Positions 9,277 through 17,495 of a stretch of 64,000 bases of DNA are shown piece by piece. Each line of letters begins with the position of its first letter. Positions within the stretch are counted from its first letter, which is position 1. Origin of the DNA: Microbacterium marinum. GTDB taxonomy: Bacteria > Actinomycetota > Actinomycetes > Actinomycetales > Microbacteriaceae. The stretch is taken from assembly GCF_014204835.1 (NCBI RefSeq), contig NZ_JACHMD010000001.1, positions 1,674,001-1,738,000 of the forward strand. Direction: 5' to 3'. The notes below the pieces were generated by a model that was not told the origin of the DNA, did not search any database, and was given only the letters and a program-made list of their open reading frames with translations. A program made the translations under genes and the position numbers.

Positions 9277-9821
9277 GATGCCCTCCGTTGGAGGACGGGG
9301 GCGAACAGCGGGAGCTGCTCGGCCTGCAGGACGAGCCACGGGCTGAACGCCCACGGCGTCGTGACAAGGGACGCGCCGAGGTCCTCGGGTCGCACCCACC
9401 GCGACTCGACGACCTCGTCGGGGTTGAGGGCGAGGTCGGACGAGGCCCGTGCGGTGTAGACGGGGCAGATCTCGTGCTCGACGATGCCGGATGCGTCGGT
9501 CGCACGGTAGCGGAAGAGGGGCAGCACCAGCTCGACGTCGGAGATGGTGAGCCCGAGTTCGTACGAGGCTCGGCGGTGGACGGCGTCGAGCACCGGCTCC
9601 GCGGGTGCTGGATGTCCGCAGAACGAGTTCGTCCAGACACCCGGCCATGCCGTCTTGTCGAGGGCGCGGCGCGTCACCAGGACCTCGCCTGCGTCGTTGA
9701 AGACGTGGCAGGAGAAGGCGAGGTGGAGCGCCGTGTCGGTTCCGTGCACGCTCGACTTGGGGGCGGTGCCGATCTCGCGACCGTCATCGTCCAACAGGAC
9801 GACGTACTCGATGTCTGACAT
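9273..9821 (-). CDS. idi: Isopentenyl-diphosphate delta-isomerase, type I
   Basis: A 182-residue Nudix-fold isomerase interconverting isopentenyl and dimethylallyl diphosphate, the first step supplying the carotenoid operon. TNSFCGHPAP contains the catalytic cysteine, and YELGLTISDVELV follows the catalytic region. The ATG at 9821 is chosen because GGAG lies 8 nt upstream; the open frame extends 12 codons further to the operator. It is the first gene of the seven-gene operon. Confidence 0.92.
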   Translation of the reverse strand: MSDIEYVVLLDDDGREIGTAPKSSVHGTDTALHLAFSCHVFNDAGEVLVTRRALDKTAWPGVWTNSFCGHPAPAEPVLDAVHRRASYELGLTISDVELVLPLFRYRATDASGIVEHEICPVYTARASSDLALNPDEVVESRWVRPEDLGASLVTTPWAFSPWLVLQAEQLPLFAPVLQRRAS

Positions 9822-9837
9822 TCTCACTCCGTTTATT

Positions 9838-9852
9838 GCTAGATTATCTAGC
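9838..9852. promoter_or_regulatory. Perfect 15-bp palindromic operator between idi and the MarR gene
   Basis: GCTAGATTATCTAGC has seven-base arms around a single central T. Read rightward it contains TAGATT and read leftward TAGATA, each resembling an actinobacterial -10 box. A repressor bound here would therefore block both divergent promoters. MarR dimers typically bind such sites. Binding by the adjacent regulator is inferred. Confidence 0.75.
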
Positions 9853-9894
9853 GACATTCGTCATCGTACATATCGGCAGGGAGGGTGTCCAACA

Positions 9895-10365
9895 GTGGAC
9901 AGATCCGACTCCGTGCGCTCCGAGCGGGACGCCCTGGTGCTGACCGCGCTTGAATCCGTGCAGACCTTCTCTGACGCCATGGACCGGATGTATGCCGAGA
10001 TGCGCGGTGACATGGACATGAACGCCACCGATCTGGCCGCGATCCGCATGCTCGTCATCCGCGAACGCCATGGCGAGGTCGTCAAGCCGCACGACCTCGC
10101 GACGCACCTGGCGATCTCCACGGCGTCGACGACGAAGCTGCTCGACCGGCTGTCGGCCGGCGGATACCTTCGACGCGACCCGCATCCGGATGATCGGCGA
10201 TCTCGGATCATCGTGCTGACGGATGCCGCGAGGGCAGAGTTCTTCCGGCACTTCGGCGCGCGGCTCGTCGCGATGCGCGACGCGCTCGCGCCGTATGACG
10301 ACGGCGAACTCCGCTCGATCGTGCGCTTCCTCGGCGACATCGAGAACGTCATGGCGGGCGACTGA
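9895..10365 (+). CDS. crtR: MarR-family regulator, probable CrtR-type repressor of carotenoid genes
   Basis: A 156-residue MarR-family winged-helix protein. The helix-turn-helix and wing are in HDLATHLAISTASTTKLLDR followed by RRDPHPDDRRSRIIVLTDAA, the family's signature. The GTG start follows GGCAGGGAGGG. It is divergent from idi, with a palindromic operator between. CrtR of Corynebacterium glutamicum has the same arrangement, represses the crt operon and itself, and is released by GGPP. The same role here is inferred from context and family. A strong terminator lies 40 nt after the stop. Confidence 0.82.
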   Translation: MDRSDSVRSERDALVLTALESVQTFSDAMDRMYAEMRGDMDMNATDLAAIRMLVIRERHGEVVKPHDLATHLAISTASTTKLLDRLSAGGYLRRDPHPDDRRSRIIVLTDAARAEFFRHFGARLVAMRDALAPYDDGELRSIVRFLGDIENVMAGD

Positions 10366-10405
10366 CCCGAGCGTGCACGGAGGCTGTGCGGGCCGCCGTA
10401 CATGC

Positions 10406-10440
10406 GAAGAAGGCGCCCCCTGAGCGGGGACGCCTTCTTC
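10406..10440 (+). terminator. Rho-independent terminator after the MarR gene
   Basis: The outer stem is a perfect 10 bp (GAAGAAGGCG / CGCCTTCTTC), extended inward by CCCC/GGGG with one bulged A, and followed by the T-rich run TTCTTGTT. It separates the rightward MarR gene from the leftward tRNA and may serve both. Confidence 0.88.
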
Positions 10441-10446
10441 TTCTTG

Positions 10447-10520
10447 TTGCGGGGACAGGATTTGAACCTGCGACCTCTGGGTTATGAGCCCAGCGAGCTA
10501 CCGAGCTGCTCCACCCCGCG
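10447..10520 (-). tRNA. Initiator tRNA-fMet (CAT)
   Basis: A 74-nt cloverleaf on the minus strand with anticodon CAT in the loop CTCATAA, and T-loop GGTTCAAATCC. Two features identify it as the initiator: the unpaired first base pair (C1 opposite A72) and the three G-C pairs at the end of the anticodon stem (GGG/CCC). The CCA end is not encoded. Confidence 0.96.
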
Positions 10521-10602
10521 GCACAAGAGAAAACACTAGCACGGCTGAGGGGGAGCGTCGAACCGAGCCCGCCTCCCGGGTGTGTTGCTCCAGGATGGTG
10601 GC

Positions 10603-11124
10603 ATGCCCCTCGAGCACGATGAGCCGCGCGATGACCGCGTGGACGGCCGGGACGAGACGCGCAACGAGCGCGCCGATCGCAACTGGAGCGACGTCCTGCA
10701 GGAGCTGCGCGTGCTGCAGACCGGCACGCAGATCCTCACCGGGTTCCTGTTGGCACTCGCGTTCCAGCCCGCGTTCTCGGATCTGAGCGCGGAGCAGCGG
10801 ACGCTCTACCTGGTCCTGATCGTCCTCTCCGCGCTCAGTGCCGTGGTCGCCCTCGCGCCTGTCGCCCTCCACCGGCTGCTGTTCGCCCGGCGCGCCAAGC
10901 CCACCGTCGTCCGCTTCGGCCACGGGTGTCTGCTCGTCGCGCTCGGCGCGGTCTCGCTCCTGCTGGTGGGAGTGGTCGCCTTCGTGTTCGACGTGGTCCT
11001 CGGCAGTGCGGCATCCTGGATCTCGGGCGGAGCACTCGCGGCGGTGATCCTCGTGATGTGGGTCGTCGTGCCGCTGACGCTCCGCCGAGACCGAGACCGA
11101 GACCGATCCGGGAGGACCCGATGA
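10603..11124 (+). CDS. DUF6328-like four-helix membrane protein
   Basis: A 173-residue protein with a charged cytoplasmic N-terminus, the conserved stretch ELRVLQTGTQILTGFLLALA, and four hydrophobic segments (about 47-68, 75-97, 115-138, 143-163). This fits the DUF6328 family of small actinobacterial membrane proteins, whose function is unknown. The ATG at 10603 is preceded by AGGATGG; an in-frame TTG seven codons earlier is less likely. Its stop overlaps the next gene's ATG by 4 nt, so the two are probably co-translated. Confidence 0.75.
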   Translation: MPLEHDEPRDDRVDGRDETRNERADRNWSDVLQELRVLQTGTQILTGFLLALAFQPAFSDLSAEQRTLYLVLIVLSALSAVVALAPVALHRLLFARRAKPTVVRFGHGCLLVALGAVSLLLVGVVAFVFDVVLGSAASWISGGALAAVILVMWVVVPLTLRRDRDRDRSGRTR

Positions 11125-11930
11125 CCGACGCAGCGATCGGACTCGCCGTGGCGCAGTTCGCACCCTCGGCGGACGAAGCCGCGAACCTCGAGGCGATCCG
11201 ATCCCTCGCGACCCGCGCGGCCGCTCGCGGCGCCCGGGTGGTCCTCTTCCCCGAGTACTCGAGCTACTTCGTCGACCCGTTCGACGATTCGTTGAGCGAG
11301 CACGCGCAGCCTTTGGACGGCCGGTTCGTCACGGCGCTGACGTCACTGGCCGGAGAGCTCGGCATCCACGTGGTCGCCGGGCTCGTCGAACAGGCCACCG
11401 ACCGGTCGCGCGTGCGCAACACGGTCGTCGCCGTTGACGGTGAGGGCGTCGTCGCGGCGTACCGGAAGCTCCATCTGTACGACGCGTTCGGGCAGCGCGA
11501 GTCGGACTGGGTCGAGGCGGGCGAGATCACCCCGCCGGAGACATTCGAAGTCGACGGCGCTCGGTTCGCCCTCATGACCTGCTACGACCTGCGCTTCCCG
11601 GAGGTCGCCCGGACGCTGGCCGATACGGGCGCGCACGCGGTGCTGGTCGCTGCGGAATGGGTGCGGGGCCCGCTGAAGGAGCATCACTGGCGAACGCTCC
11701 TGCATGCCCGCGCCATCGAGAACACGCTGTACGTCGCCGGGGCGGACCACCCGCCTCCGCTGGGGGTGGGCACCTCGATCGTCATCGATCCGCAGGGCGT
11801 CCAGATCGCCGGCGTCGGAACAGCGACCGACGTCGCCGTCGCGCACGTGGAGGTCGCCGCGGTGGAACGCGTGCGTCGCCTCAACCCGGCTCTCCGACTG
11901 CGGCGATACGACGTGGTCGCGAAGGTTTGA
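11121..11930 (+). CDS. Carbon-nitrogen hydrolase (nitrilase superfamily amidase)
   Basis: A 269-residue nitrilase-fold hydrolase cleaving amide-type C-N bonds. The catalytic triad is visible: Glu in VVLFPEYSS, Lys in YRKLHLYDAFG, Cys in LMTCYDLRFPE. The second Glu before ARAIENTLYVAGA is also in place. The substrate is not determinable; the sequence resembles omega-amidase / NIT-like members. The ATG overlaps the upstream membrane-protein stop, with GGAGG 7 nt before it. Its stop abuts that of the convergent aminotransferase with no spacer. Confidence 0.88.
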   Translation: MTDAAIGLAVAQFAPSADEAANLEAIRSLATRAAARGARVVLFPEYSSYFVDPFDDSLSEHAQPLDGRFVTALTSLAGELGIHVVAGLVEQATDRSRVRNTVVAVDGEGVVAAYRKLHLYDAFGQRESDWVEAGEITPPETFEVDGARFALMTCYDLRFPEVARTLADTGAHAVLVAAEWVRGPLKEHHWRTLLHARAIENTLYVAGADHPPPLGVGTSIVIDPQGVQIAGVGTATDVAVAHVEVAAVERVRRLNPALRLRRYDVVAKV

Positions 11931-13139
11931 TCAGCGAGCGGATGCCGCGAGTCTGCGCGATGCCTCGTCGATGACCTCGGTCCGTTTGCACGCGGCGAAG
12001 CGGACGAGAGTGGAGAACTCGTCGTGATGCTCGGGGGAGACGAAGGCGCTGATCGGAATCGCGGCGACTCCCACACGCGCCGGCAGCGCACGGCAGAAGG
12101 CGGCGGCGTCCTCGCCGGCTTCCAGCAGCGGTCGGGCGTCCGCGACAGTGAAGTACGACCCGGCTGAGGGGGCAACATCGAATCCGGCCTCTCGCAGTCC
12201 GAGGGCGAGCAGATCCCGCCGGACTCGCTGCGTGTCGGCGATCCCGGCGAAGAACTCATCCGGAAGGCGAAGACCCGCCGCGATCGCGGGCTGGAACGGG
12301 GCACCGTTGACGTAGGTCAGGAACTGCTTGACCGCGGTCACCGCGCCGATGAGTTCGGCCGGCCCGGTGGCCCAGCCGATCTTCCAGCCGGTCGTCCGGA
12401 ACGTCTTGCCGCCCGAAGAGATCGAGACCGTGCGCTCCCGAGCGCCCGGGAGCGTGGCGATGGGCACGAACGGCGCGTCGATCACGAGATGCTCGTAGAC
12501 CTCGTCGGTGACGATGGTGGCATCCACTCGATGGGCGAGATCGACGATCTGGCGCTTCACCTCGGCAGAGAACACCGTCCCGGTCGGGTTGTGCGGGTCG
12601 TTCACGAGGATGACGCGCGTGCGGTCGGACACCGCAGCGCGAAGCTCGTCGAGATCGGGGGCCAGACTCGGCCAGCGGAGCGGTACCGGCACCAGCGTCG
12701 CGCCGGCGAGGGCGACCGCTGCCGCGTACGAGTCGTAATACGGCTCGAACACCACGACCTCGTCATCCGGCCCGTCGAGCAGAGCCAGCAGGGTTGCGGC
12801 GAGGGCTTCGGTGGCACCGGCGGTGACCAGCACCTCCGCAGCGGGGTCGAGGGCCATGCCGTAGAACCGCTCCTGGTGCTCGGCGATCGCCTGGAGGAGG
12901 TCCGGGTGTCCGCGCCCGGGGGAGTACTGGTTCACTCCCGAGGCGATGGCCGCTGTCGCGGCGGCGAGGACTTCCGGCGGGCCATCCTCGTCAGGGAAGC
13001 CCTGGCCGAGGTTGATGGCGCCGGTCTGTGTGGCGAGCGCGGTGATCTCGGCGAAGATCGTCGGTCGCAGGGAACCGTCGGGGGAGAGGAGCCCCGCGCC
13101 GCGCGCGGTTCGCTGCCACGACCCGGGAATGTTCAGCAC
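11931..13139 (-). CDS. PLP-dependent class I/II aminotransferase
   Basis: A 402-residue fold-type I aminotransferase. PLP-binding residues are seen in NDPHNPTGTVF, VTDEVYEHLV (Asp to the pyridine N) and SISSGGKTFRTTGWKIGW, where the Lys of SGGK forms the Schiff base. The start INLGQGFPD resembles the KAT/DapC-like branch (N-succinyldiaminopimelate, methionine or kynurenine aminotransferases). The amino donor cannot be assigned. The GTG start is supported by a TAGCCT box 7 nt upstream. Confidence 0.87.
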   Translation of the reverse strand: MLNIPGSWQRTARGAGLLSPDGSLRPTIFAEITALATQTGAINLGQGFPDEDGPPEVLAAATAAIASGVNQYSPGRGHPDLLQAIAEHQERFYGMALDPAAEVLVTAGATEALAATLLALLDGPDDEVVVFEPYYDSYAAAVALAGATLVPVPLRWPSLAPDLDELRAAVSDRTRVILVNDPHNPTGTVFSAEVKRQIVDLAHRVDATIVTDEVYEHLVIDAPFVPIATLPGARERTVSISSGGKTFRTTGWKIGWATGPAELIGAVTAVKQFLTYVNGAPFQPAIAAGLRLPDEFFAGIADTQRVRRDLLALGLREAGFDVAPSAGSYFTVADARPLLEAGEDAAAFCRALPARVGVAAIPISAFVSPEHHDEFSTLVRFAACKRTEVIDEASRRLAASAR

Positions 13140-13145
13140 GGCCTC

Positions 13146-13151
13146 AGGCTA
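13146..13151 (-). promoter_or_regulatory. -10 box TAGCCT for the leaderless aminotransferase gene
   Basis: On the minus strand TAGCCT lies 7 nt upstream of the GTG at 13139, matching the leaderless spacing seen elsewhere in the window. Confidence 0.5.
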
Positions 13152-13242
13152 CATCGGGACCCATAGGCTGATCGGAGGGGCGCCATAGCTGATCCACAGA
13201 GTCGAGTTGCACTCTGGAATCGCCTCGAAGAAGGAGCATCCC

Positions 13243-14736
13243 ATGAGCGAACCGCGCATCCCCGGAGCGGACGACGATCGTGCGAACGGCGCGATCTCGA
13301 ACGCCGACACCTCCCACGACGCCGGAGCGGGTCTCCCGCCGCGCCCGCCGCTTCCCGGCGCCTCACTCGCGTCGGAGGCGGCCGCACAGACGTCCCCGTC
13401 GCCCACCCCTCCGGCTCACGGCGGCCACCAGCCCGCCACCCAGGCGTACCCGTACGGATGGTCGGGCCAGGCGTTCGGTCAGCCGGCTCCCGCCGAGCAG
13501 ACGCCGGTGGTGACCGAGCCGGAACGCCGCGAAGACTCGAAGGTCGGCGCCGGCAAGATCGTCGCCGTCCTCGTCGCCGCCGCGATCGTCGGTTCGGTGT
13601 CGGGAATCGGGGGCGCTGCCATCGGCTCCTCGATGTTCGAGAGCTCGAGCGGCACCGTGGTGCAGAGCAACCCCACGCAGGTCACCGTGAACGACCCCGA
13701 CCAGGTGAACCAGACGACCGGCATCGCCGCCATAACCCTGCCGAGCGTCGTCACGATTTCCGCCTCGTCCTCGGACGGCGGTGGCACAGGCTCAGGCGTC
13801 ATCCTGTCCGACGACGGCTACGTCGTCACCAACACGCATGTTGTCACCCTCGACGGCGCCACGAGCGACCCCACCCTGCGGGTGACGACCTCGGACGGCA
13901 AGGTGTACGACGCGGAGATCGTCGGGACCGACCCGATGTACGACCTCGCCGTGATCAAACTGACGGACGCGTCGGACCTCACCCCGATCGAGTTCGCCGA
14001 CTCCGGTTCGCTCAACGTCGGCGACACGGCGGTCGCCGTCGGCGCCCCGCTGGGCCTGTCGAACACTGTCACGACGGGCATCGTCAGCGCGCTCAACCGC
14101 TCCATCCAGATCGCGTCTTCGGCTGTGCCCGACAGCGGCGAGCAGGACGACCCGCAGGGAGGCCAGCAGGATTCGCCGTTCCAGTTCGACTTCGGACAGG
14201 GTCAGCAGCAGAGCGGCTCGGGAGGGACGATCTCGATCGCCGTCATCCAGACGGATGCCGCGATCAACCCGGGCAACTCCGGCGGCGCTCTCGTCGACGA
14301 CGAGGGCAAGCTGATCGGCGTGAATGTCGCCATCGCCACGGCGGGCGGTTCCTCCGCGTCGAGTGAGGCGGGCTCCATCGGCGTCGGATTCTCGATTCCG
14401 TCGAACGTCGTCGAGCGGGTGGCGAACGAACTGATCGAGGGCGGTGCCGCCACGCACGGCCTGCTCGGCGCGATGGTCGGCAACGCTGCAGAGGCAGAGG
14501 ACAGCTCGATCGCCGGTGCGCTCATCAGCGAGGTCACCTCCGGTGGCGCCGCCGCCGCGGCGGGGCTGAAGGCGGGCGACGTGGTGACCGAGTTCAACGG
14601 CGTGCCGATCCGCGACGCCACCGACCTCACCGCCCAGGTGCGCGCCCTCGCCGCCGGTTCCGACGCCTCGCTGGTCTACGTACGCGACGGGGAGACGCTC
14701 TCGGCGGAGGTGACGCTCGGCGAGCTCACCGACTGA
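13243..14736 (+). CDS. HtrA/DegP-like trypsin-type serine protease with PDZ domain
   Basis: A 497-residue membrane-anchored protease for extracytoplasmic protein quality control. The first about 100 residues are Pro/Ala-rich and cytoplasmic, followed by one membrane helix (about 112-135). The trypsin domain carries His in VVTNTHVV, Asp in MYDLAVIKL and Ser in NPGNSGGALVD. A PDZ domain fills the last about 100 residues. An insertion rich in Gln/Gly/Ser (about 300-330) sits in a surface loop. The ATG at 13243 is preceded by AAGGAG; the open frame runs 12 codons further back without such a site. Confidence 0.92.
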   Translation: MSEPRIPGADDDRANGAISNADTSHDAGAGLPPRPPLPGASLASEAAAQTSPSPTPPAHGGHQPATQAYPYGWSGQAFGQPAPAEQTPVVTEPERREDSKVGAGKIVAVLVAAAIVGSVSGIGGAAIGSSMFESSSGTVVQSNPTQVTVNDPDQVNQTTGIAAITLPSVVTISASSSDGGGTGSGVILSDDGYVVTNTHVVTLDGATSDPTLRVTTSDGKVYDAEIVGTDPMYDLAVIKLTDASDLTPIEFADSGSLNVGDTAVAVGAPLGLSNTVTTGIVSALNRSIQIASSAVPDSGEQDDPQGGQQDSPFQFDFGQGQQQSGSGGTISIAVIQTDAAINPGNSGGALVDDEGKLIGVNVAIATAGGSSASSEAGSIGVGFSIPSNVVERVANELIEGGAATHGLLGAMVGNAAEAEDSSIAGALISEVTSGGAAAAAGLKAGDVVTEFNGVPIRDATDLTAQVRALAAGSDASLVYVRDGETLSAEVTLGELTD

Positions 14737-14741
14737 CCCGA

Positions 14742-14757
14742 CCGGGCTCCCGCCCGG
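14742..14757 (+). terminator. Small GC hairpin after the htrA-type gene
   Basis: CCGGGC - TCCC - GCCCGG, 5 nt after the protease stop codon. The stem is short and has no T-tract. It is followed at once by a larger hairpin. Confidence 0.45.
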
Positions 14758-14759
14758 GG

Positions 14760-14790
14760 CCCCACCCCGCGATAGGCTCGCGGGGTGGGG
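14760..14790. promoter_or_regulatory. Perfect 12-bp inverted repeat spanning a promoter and the start codon
   Basis: CCCCACCCCGCG (14760-14771) and CGCGGGGTGGGG (14779-14790) flank ATAGGCT. The loop holds the -10 box TAGGCT (14773-14778), and the right arm contains the GTG start of the next gene (14785). It could end htrA transcripts, and as DNA it is a candidate operator. A leaderless mRNA starting at the GTG would carry only half of it. Confidence 0.55.
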
Positions 14791-16023
14791 TCGTTCTCTT
14801 TCGGTTCGGGCAATGCCGCTCAGCTGGCGAGGGTCCCGCTGCATCTGCTGGGGGCGCTCGCGACGAAGCTCATCCCGCGACGCGCCGACGCGTGGGTCTT
14901 CGGCTGCGCGATCGGAATCGGAGAAGGTGCGCTGGCACTCTGGCCGCACGTGGCATCGGGGGGTCACCCGGCGGTGTGGCTGGTCGATTCTGCTGAGGAT
15001 GCCGCCGATGCCGCGCGCCACGGCATCCCCACGGCACGGCGCGATTCCCTGCGGGGCTTCTGGCTCACGGCGCGTGCGCGATTCGCCGTCGTCACCCACG
15101 GTGCCGGAGACGTCAATCGGTACGCGCTCGACGGCGCGTTCCTGGTGCAGCTGTGGCACGGCATCCCGTTGAAGCGCATCGGGCTGGATTCGCCGGTCAC
15201 CGCACGGGCACCCCTCCCCATCCCCGGTCTCTCGCGACTCGTGCGGGCCGCGTATCGCCGCACCCAACGGCGGATCCGGCTGATCCCGGCGGCGTCGCAC
15301 CTCGTGCGCGGTCGCTTGGAATCGGCCTTCGGGCTCGATGACGCCCGCGTGCCGGTCACGGGCGAGCCGCGCACCGACGTGCTCTTCGACGGCGATGCCG
15401 TAACGCGGCGCGAGAGGGCGCGGGACGTGATCGCCGGCGCCGTCGGCGAGGTCGGAGACCGGCGACTGGTGCTGTACGCACCGACCTGGCGCGATGGTGC
15501 CGCCGACCCGGCTGTCCCCACGGAAGGTCAGTGGGAGCAGATCCTCGAGGTCCTCGACCGCGAAGACGCCGTCCTCCTGGTGAGGTCTCACCCGCTGGGT
15601 GCGGGCGACTACCGCACCGAGGCGCGCGGGCCACGCGTGCGCAGCCTCGGCAGCGACCTGCTTCCCGAGGTCACGCCGGTGCTCCCGGGGATCGACGTGC
15701 TGGTCACCGACTACTCGTCGTTGGTGTTCGACACCGCGATCGTGTCGCTGCCCGTCGTGTACCTGGCCCCGGATGAGGCCGACTACGCAGCCACGAGGGG
15801 CTTCTACGGCGACTACCGCGCCGTCGCGGGGCCGGAGGTCGCCGCTGACTGGTCGGCTGCGACAGCGCAGCTCGCCACGGTGCTGAGCGATGAGGAAGAG
15901 CGTTCGGCTCGCGTCGAACGCGCACGGGCGCTGAGTCGCCGGGTTCATGCTCATCGCGACGGCCGCAGCGCCGAACGCGTGTATCGTGCCATCGTCCAGT
16001 CCTGGGAGAGGAAGCGCCGATGA
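14785..16023 (+). CDS. CDP-glycerol glycerophosphotransferase family protein
   Basis: A 412-residue TagB/TagF-like transferase, which polymerises or primes wall teichoic acid by moving glycerol-phosphate (or a similar alditol phosphate) from a CDP carrier at the inner face of the membrane. Family motifs are LVQLWHGIPLKRIGLD, LVLYAPTWRDGA and VLVTDYSSLVFDTAIVS. No membrane segment is obvious; the hydrophobic N-terminus may associate with the membrane. The GTG start lies 7 nt after TAGGCT. The stop overlaps the next transferase start (ATGA). Confidence 0.85.
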   Translation: MGSFSFGSGNAAQLARVPLHLLGALATKLIPRRADAWVFGCAIGIGEGALALWPHVASGGHPAVWLVDSAEDAADAARHGIPTARRDSLRGFWLTARARFAVVTHGAGDVNRYALDGAFLVQLWHGIPLKRIGLDSPVTARAPLPIPGLSRLVRAAYRRTQRRIRLIPAASHLVRGRLESAFGLDDARVPVTGEPRTDVLFDGDAVTRRERARDVIAGAVGEVGDRRLVLYAPTWRDGAADPAVPTEGQWEQILEVLDREDAVLLVRSHPLGAGDYRTEARGPRVRSLGSDLLPEVTPVLPGIDVLVTDYSSLVFDTAIVSLPVVYLAPDEADYAATRGFYGDYRAVAGPEVAADWSAATAQLATVLSDEEERSARVERARALSRRVHAHRDGRSAERVYRAIVQSWERKRR

Positions 16024-17462
16024 TCAGCGCACAGCTGCACGCCGGCGACGAACCGCGACTGGTCCTCGCGGCAGCGACGTCCGCCCCGCGCTCCGTCCGT
16101 CTCGAGGGGCGACGAGCCCGCGTGAGCGGGACCGTCGAAACCTCGGAGACGGGCTGGACGGCCACCATCCCGCTCACGGTGTCGCGCTGGGGCGGTGAGG
16201 TGCTGCCCATTCCGAGCGGTGAGTACTCGGTGCTCGTCGATGAGGATGCCGCGTCACTCGCGGACGCGTCGCTCGCCCGCCTCGGGCCCCTGAACGCACG
16301 AATCCACGCCGGACGCGTCGTGGCATCCGCGCCGGTGGATCCCGACCGTCTCACGTCCTCCGGGCAGGCAGCGCTTGAGCGGGAGTACGTCCGCACGCGG
16401 GAGCCGCTGACGGACAGTGTCTTCTTCGAGAGCTTCTACGGCCGCAACGCGAGCTGCAATCCTCGAGCCATCGATGCCGAGATCGCGCGCGTCGCCCCTC
16501 ACGTCGTCCGGTACTGGAGCGTCGTCGACGGGTCCGTCGCGGTGCCCGACGGTGCGGTGCCCGTCATCGAGGGGACGCCGGAGTGGTGGCGCGCGCGCGG
16601 CGAATCCCGCCTGCTCGTGGTCAACGACTGGCTGCGCCGCCGGTACCGCCGTCGGCGGGGGCAGCGCGTCCTGCAGACCTGGCACGGCACGCCGCTCAAG
16701 CGGCTCGCGCTCCATCGGCCGGGTTTCGACCCGCGCCGGGCGGTCGCGGTGGTGCGGGAGAGTCGTCGGTGGGATGTCCTCCTCGCGCAGAACCCGTATG
16801 CGGCGGGCATCCTCGCCAAGGCGTACGCCTTCCTGCGCCGCCCGGTATGGGTGGAGGGCTACCCGCGCAACGACGTTCTGACCAGTGGCGACCCGTCCCC
16901 GGTGCGACGCGCGCTCGGGATCGGCGACAGCGAGCGCGTCCTGCTCTACGCGCCGACCTGGCGTGACGACCGCGAGCAGATGGTCGACTTCCTCGACGTG
17001 GAGCAGCTGGCGCGGGATGCCGATGCGGTCCTCCTGGTCCGGGGCCACTCGCGCACACTCATCCCGGGAGCCGACACCGTCGGAGCGCGGGTGATCGATG
17101 TCACCGGGTACCCCGACATCGCCCACCTCCTCCTGGTCGCCGACGCCCTCATCACCGATTACTCATCGGTGATGTTCGACTTCAGCGCGACCGGCAAGCC
17201 GATGTACTTCTTCGCACCCGACCTCGAGCACTACCGCGGCGAATTGCGGGGGTTCTACTTCGACCTCGCCGAGCGCGCGCCCGGTCCGATCGTGGCGACC
17301 CAGGAGGAGCTCACGGCGGCCGTGTCGGATGCCGCGGGGCCCGCTCGGTTCGCCGACAGGTACGCCGCCTGGCGGGAGCGGTTCAACGCGCGAGACGACG
17401 GCCGTGCGGCGGAGCGCGTCGTCGCTCGCCTGATCGATCAGGGGTTCATCGCCACGCGCTGA
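16020..17462 (+). CDS. CDP-glycerol glycerophosphotransferase family protein, with N-terminal extension
   Basis: A 480-residue second TagF-like transferase. A beta-rich N-terminal part of about 110 residues has no counterpart in the previous gene. The catalytic domain follows, with VLQTWHGTPLKRLALHR, VLLYAPTWRDD and ALITDYSSVMFDFSATGKP. The ATG overlaps the upstream stop. It is likely co-translated with its neighbour and takes part in the same anionic polymer pathway. The gene converges on the GT2 gene with a 33-nt gap. Confidence 0.87.
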   Translation: MISAQLHAGDEPRLVLAAATSAPRSVRLEGRRARVSGTVETSETGWTATIPLTVSRWGGEVLPIPSGEYSVLVDEDAASLADASLARLGPLNARIHAGRVVASAPVDPDRLTSSGQAALEREYVRTREPLTDSVFFESFYGRNASCNPRAIDAEIARVAPHVVRYWSVVDGSVAVPDGAVPVIEGTPEWWRARGESRLLVVNDWLRRRYRRRRGQRVLQTWHGTPLKRLALHRPGFDPRRAVAVVRESRRWDVLLAQNPYAAGILAKAYAFLRRPVWVEGYPRNDVLTSGDPSPVRRALGIGDSERVLLYAPTWRDDREQMVDFLDVEQLARDADAVLLVRGHSRTLIPGADTVGARVIDVTGYPDIAHLLLVADALITDYSSVMFDFSATGKPMYFFAPDLEHYRGELRGFYFDLAERAPGPIVATQEELTAAVSDAAGPARFADRYAAWRERFNARDDGRAAERVVARLIDQGFIATR

Positions 17463-17495
17463 CCTGCTCGGGCGTCCTTCCGCTTCGCCCTGCCG

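Noticed and set aside
13792..15954. Minus-strand open frame of 720 codons
   Set aside because: It covers the htrA-type gene and the first glycerophosphotransferase on the opposite strand and contains no recognisable domain.
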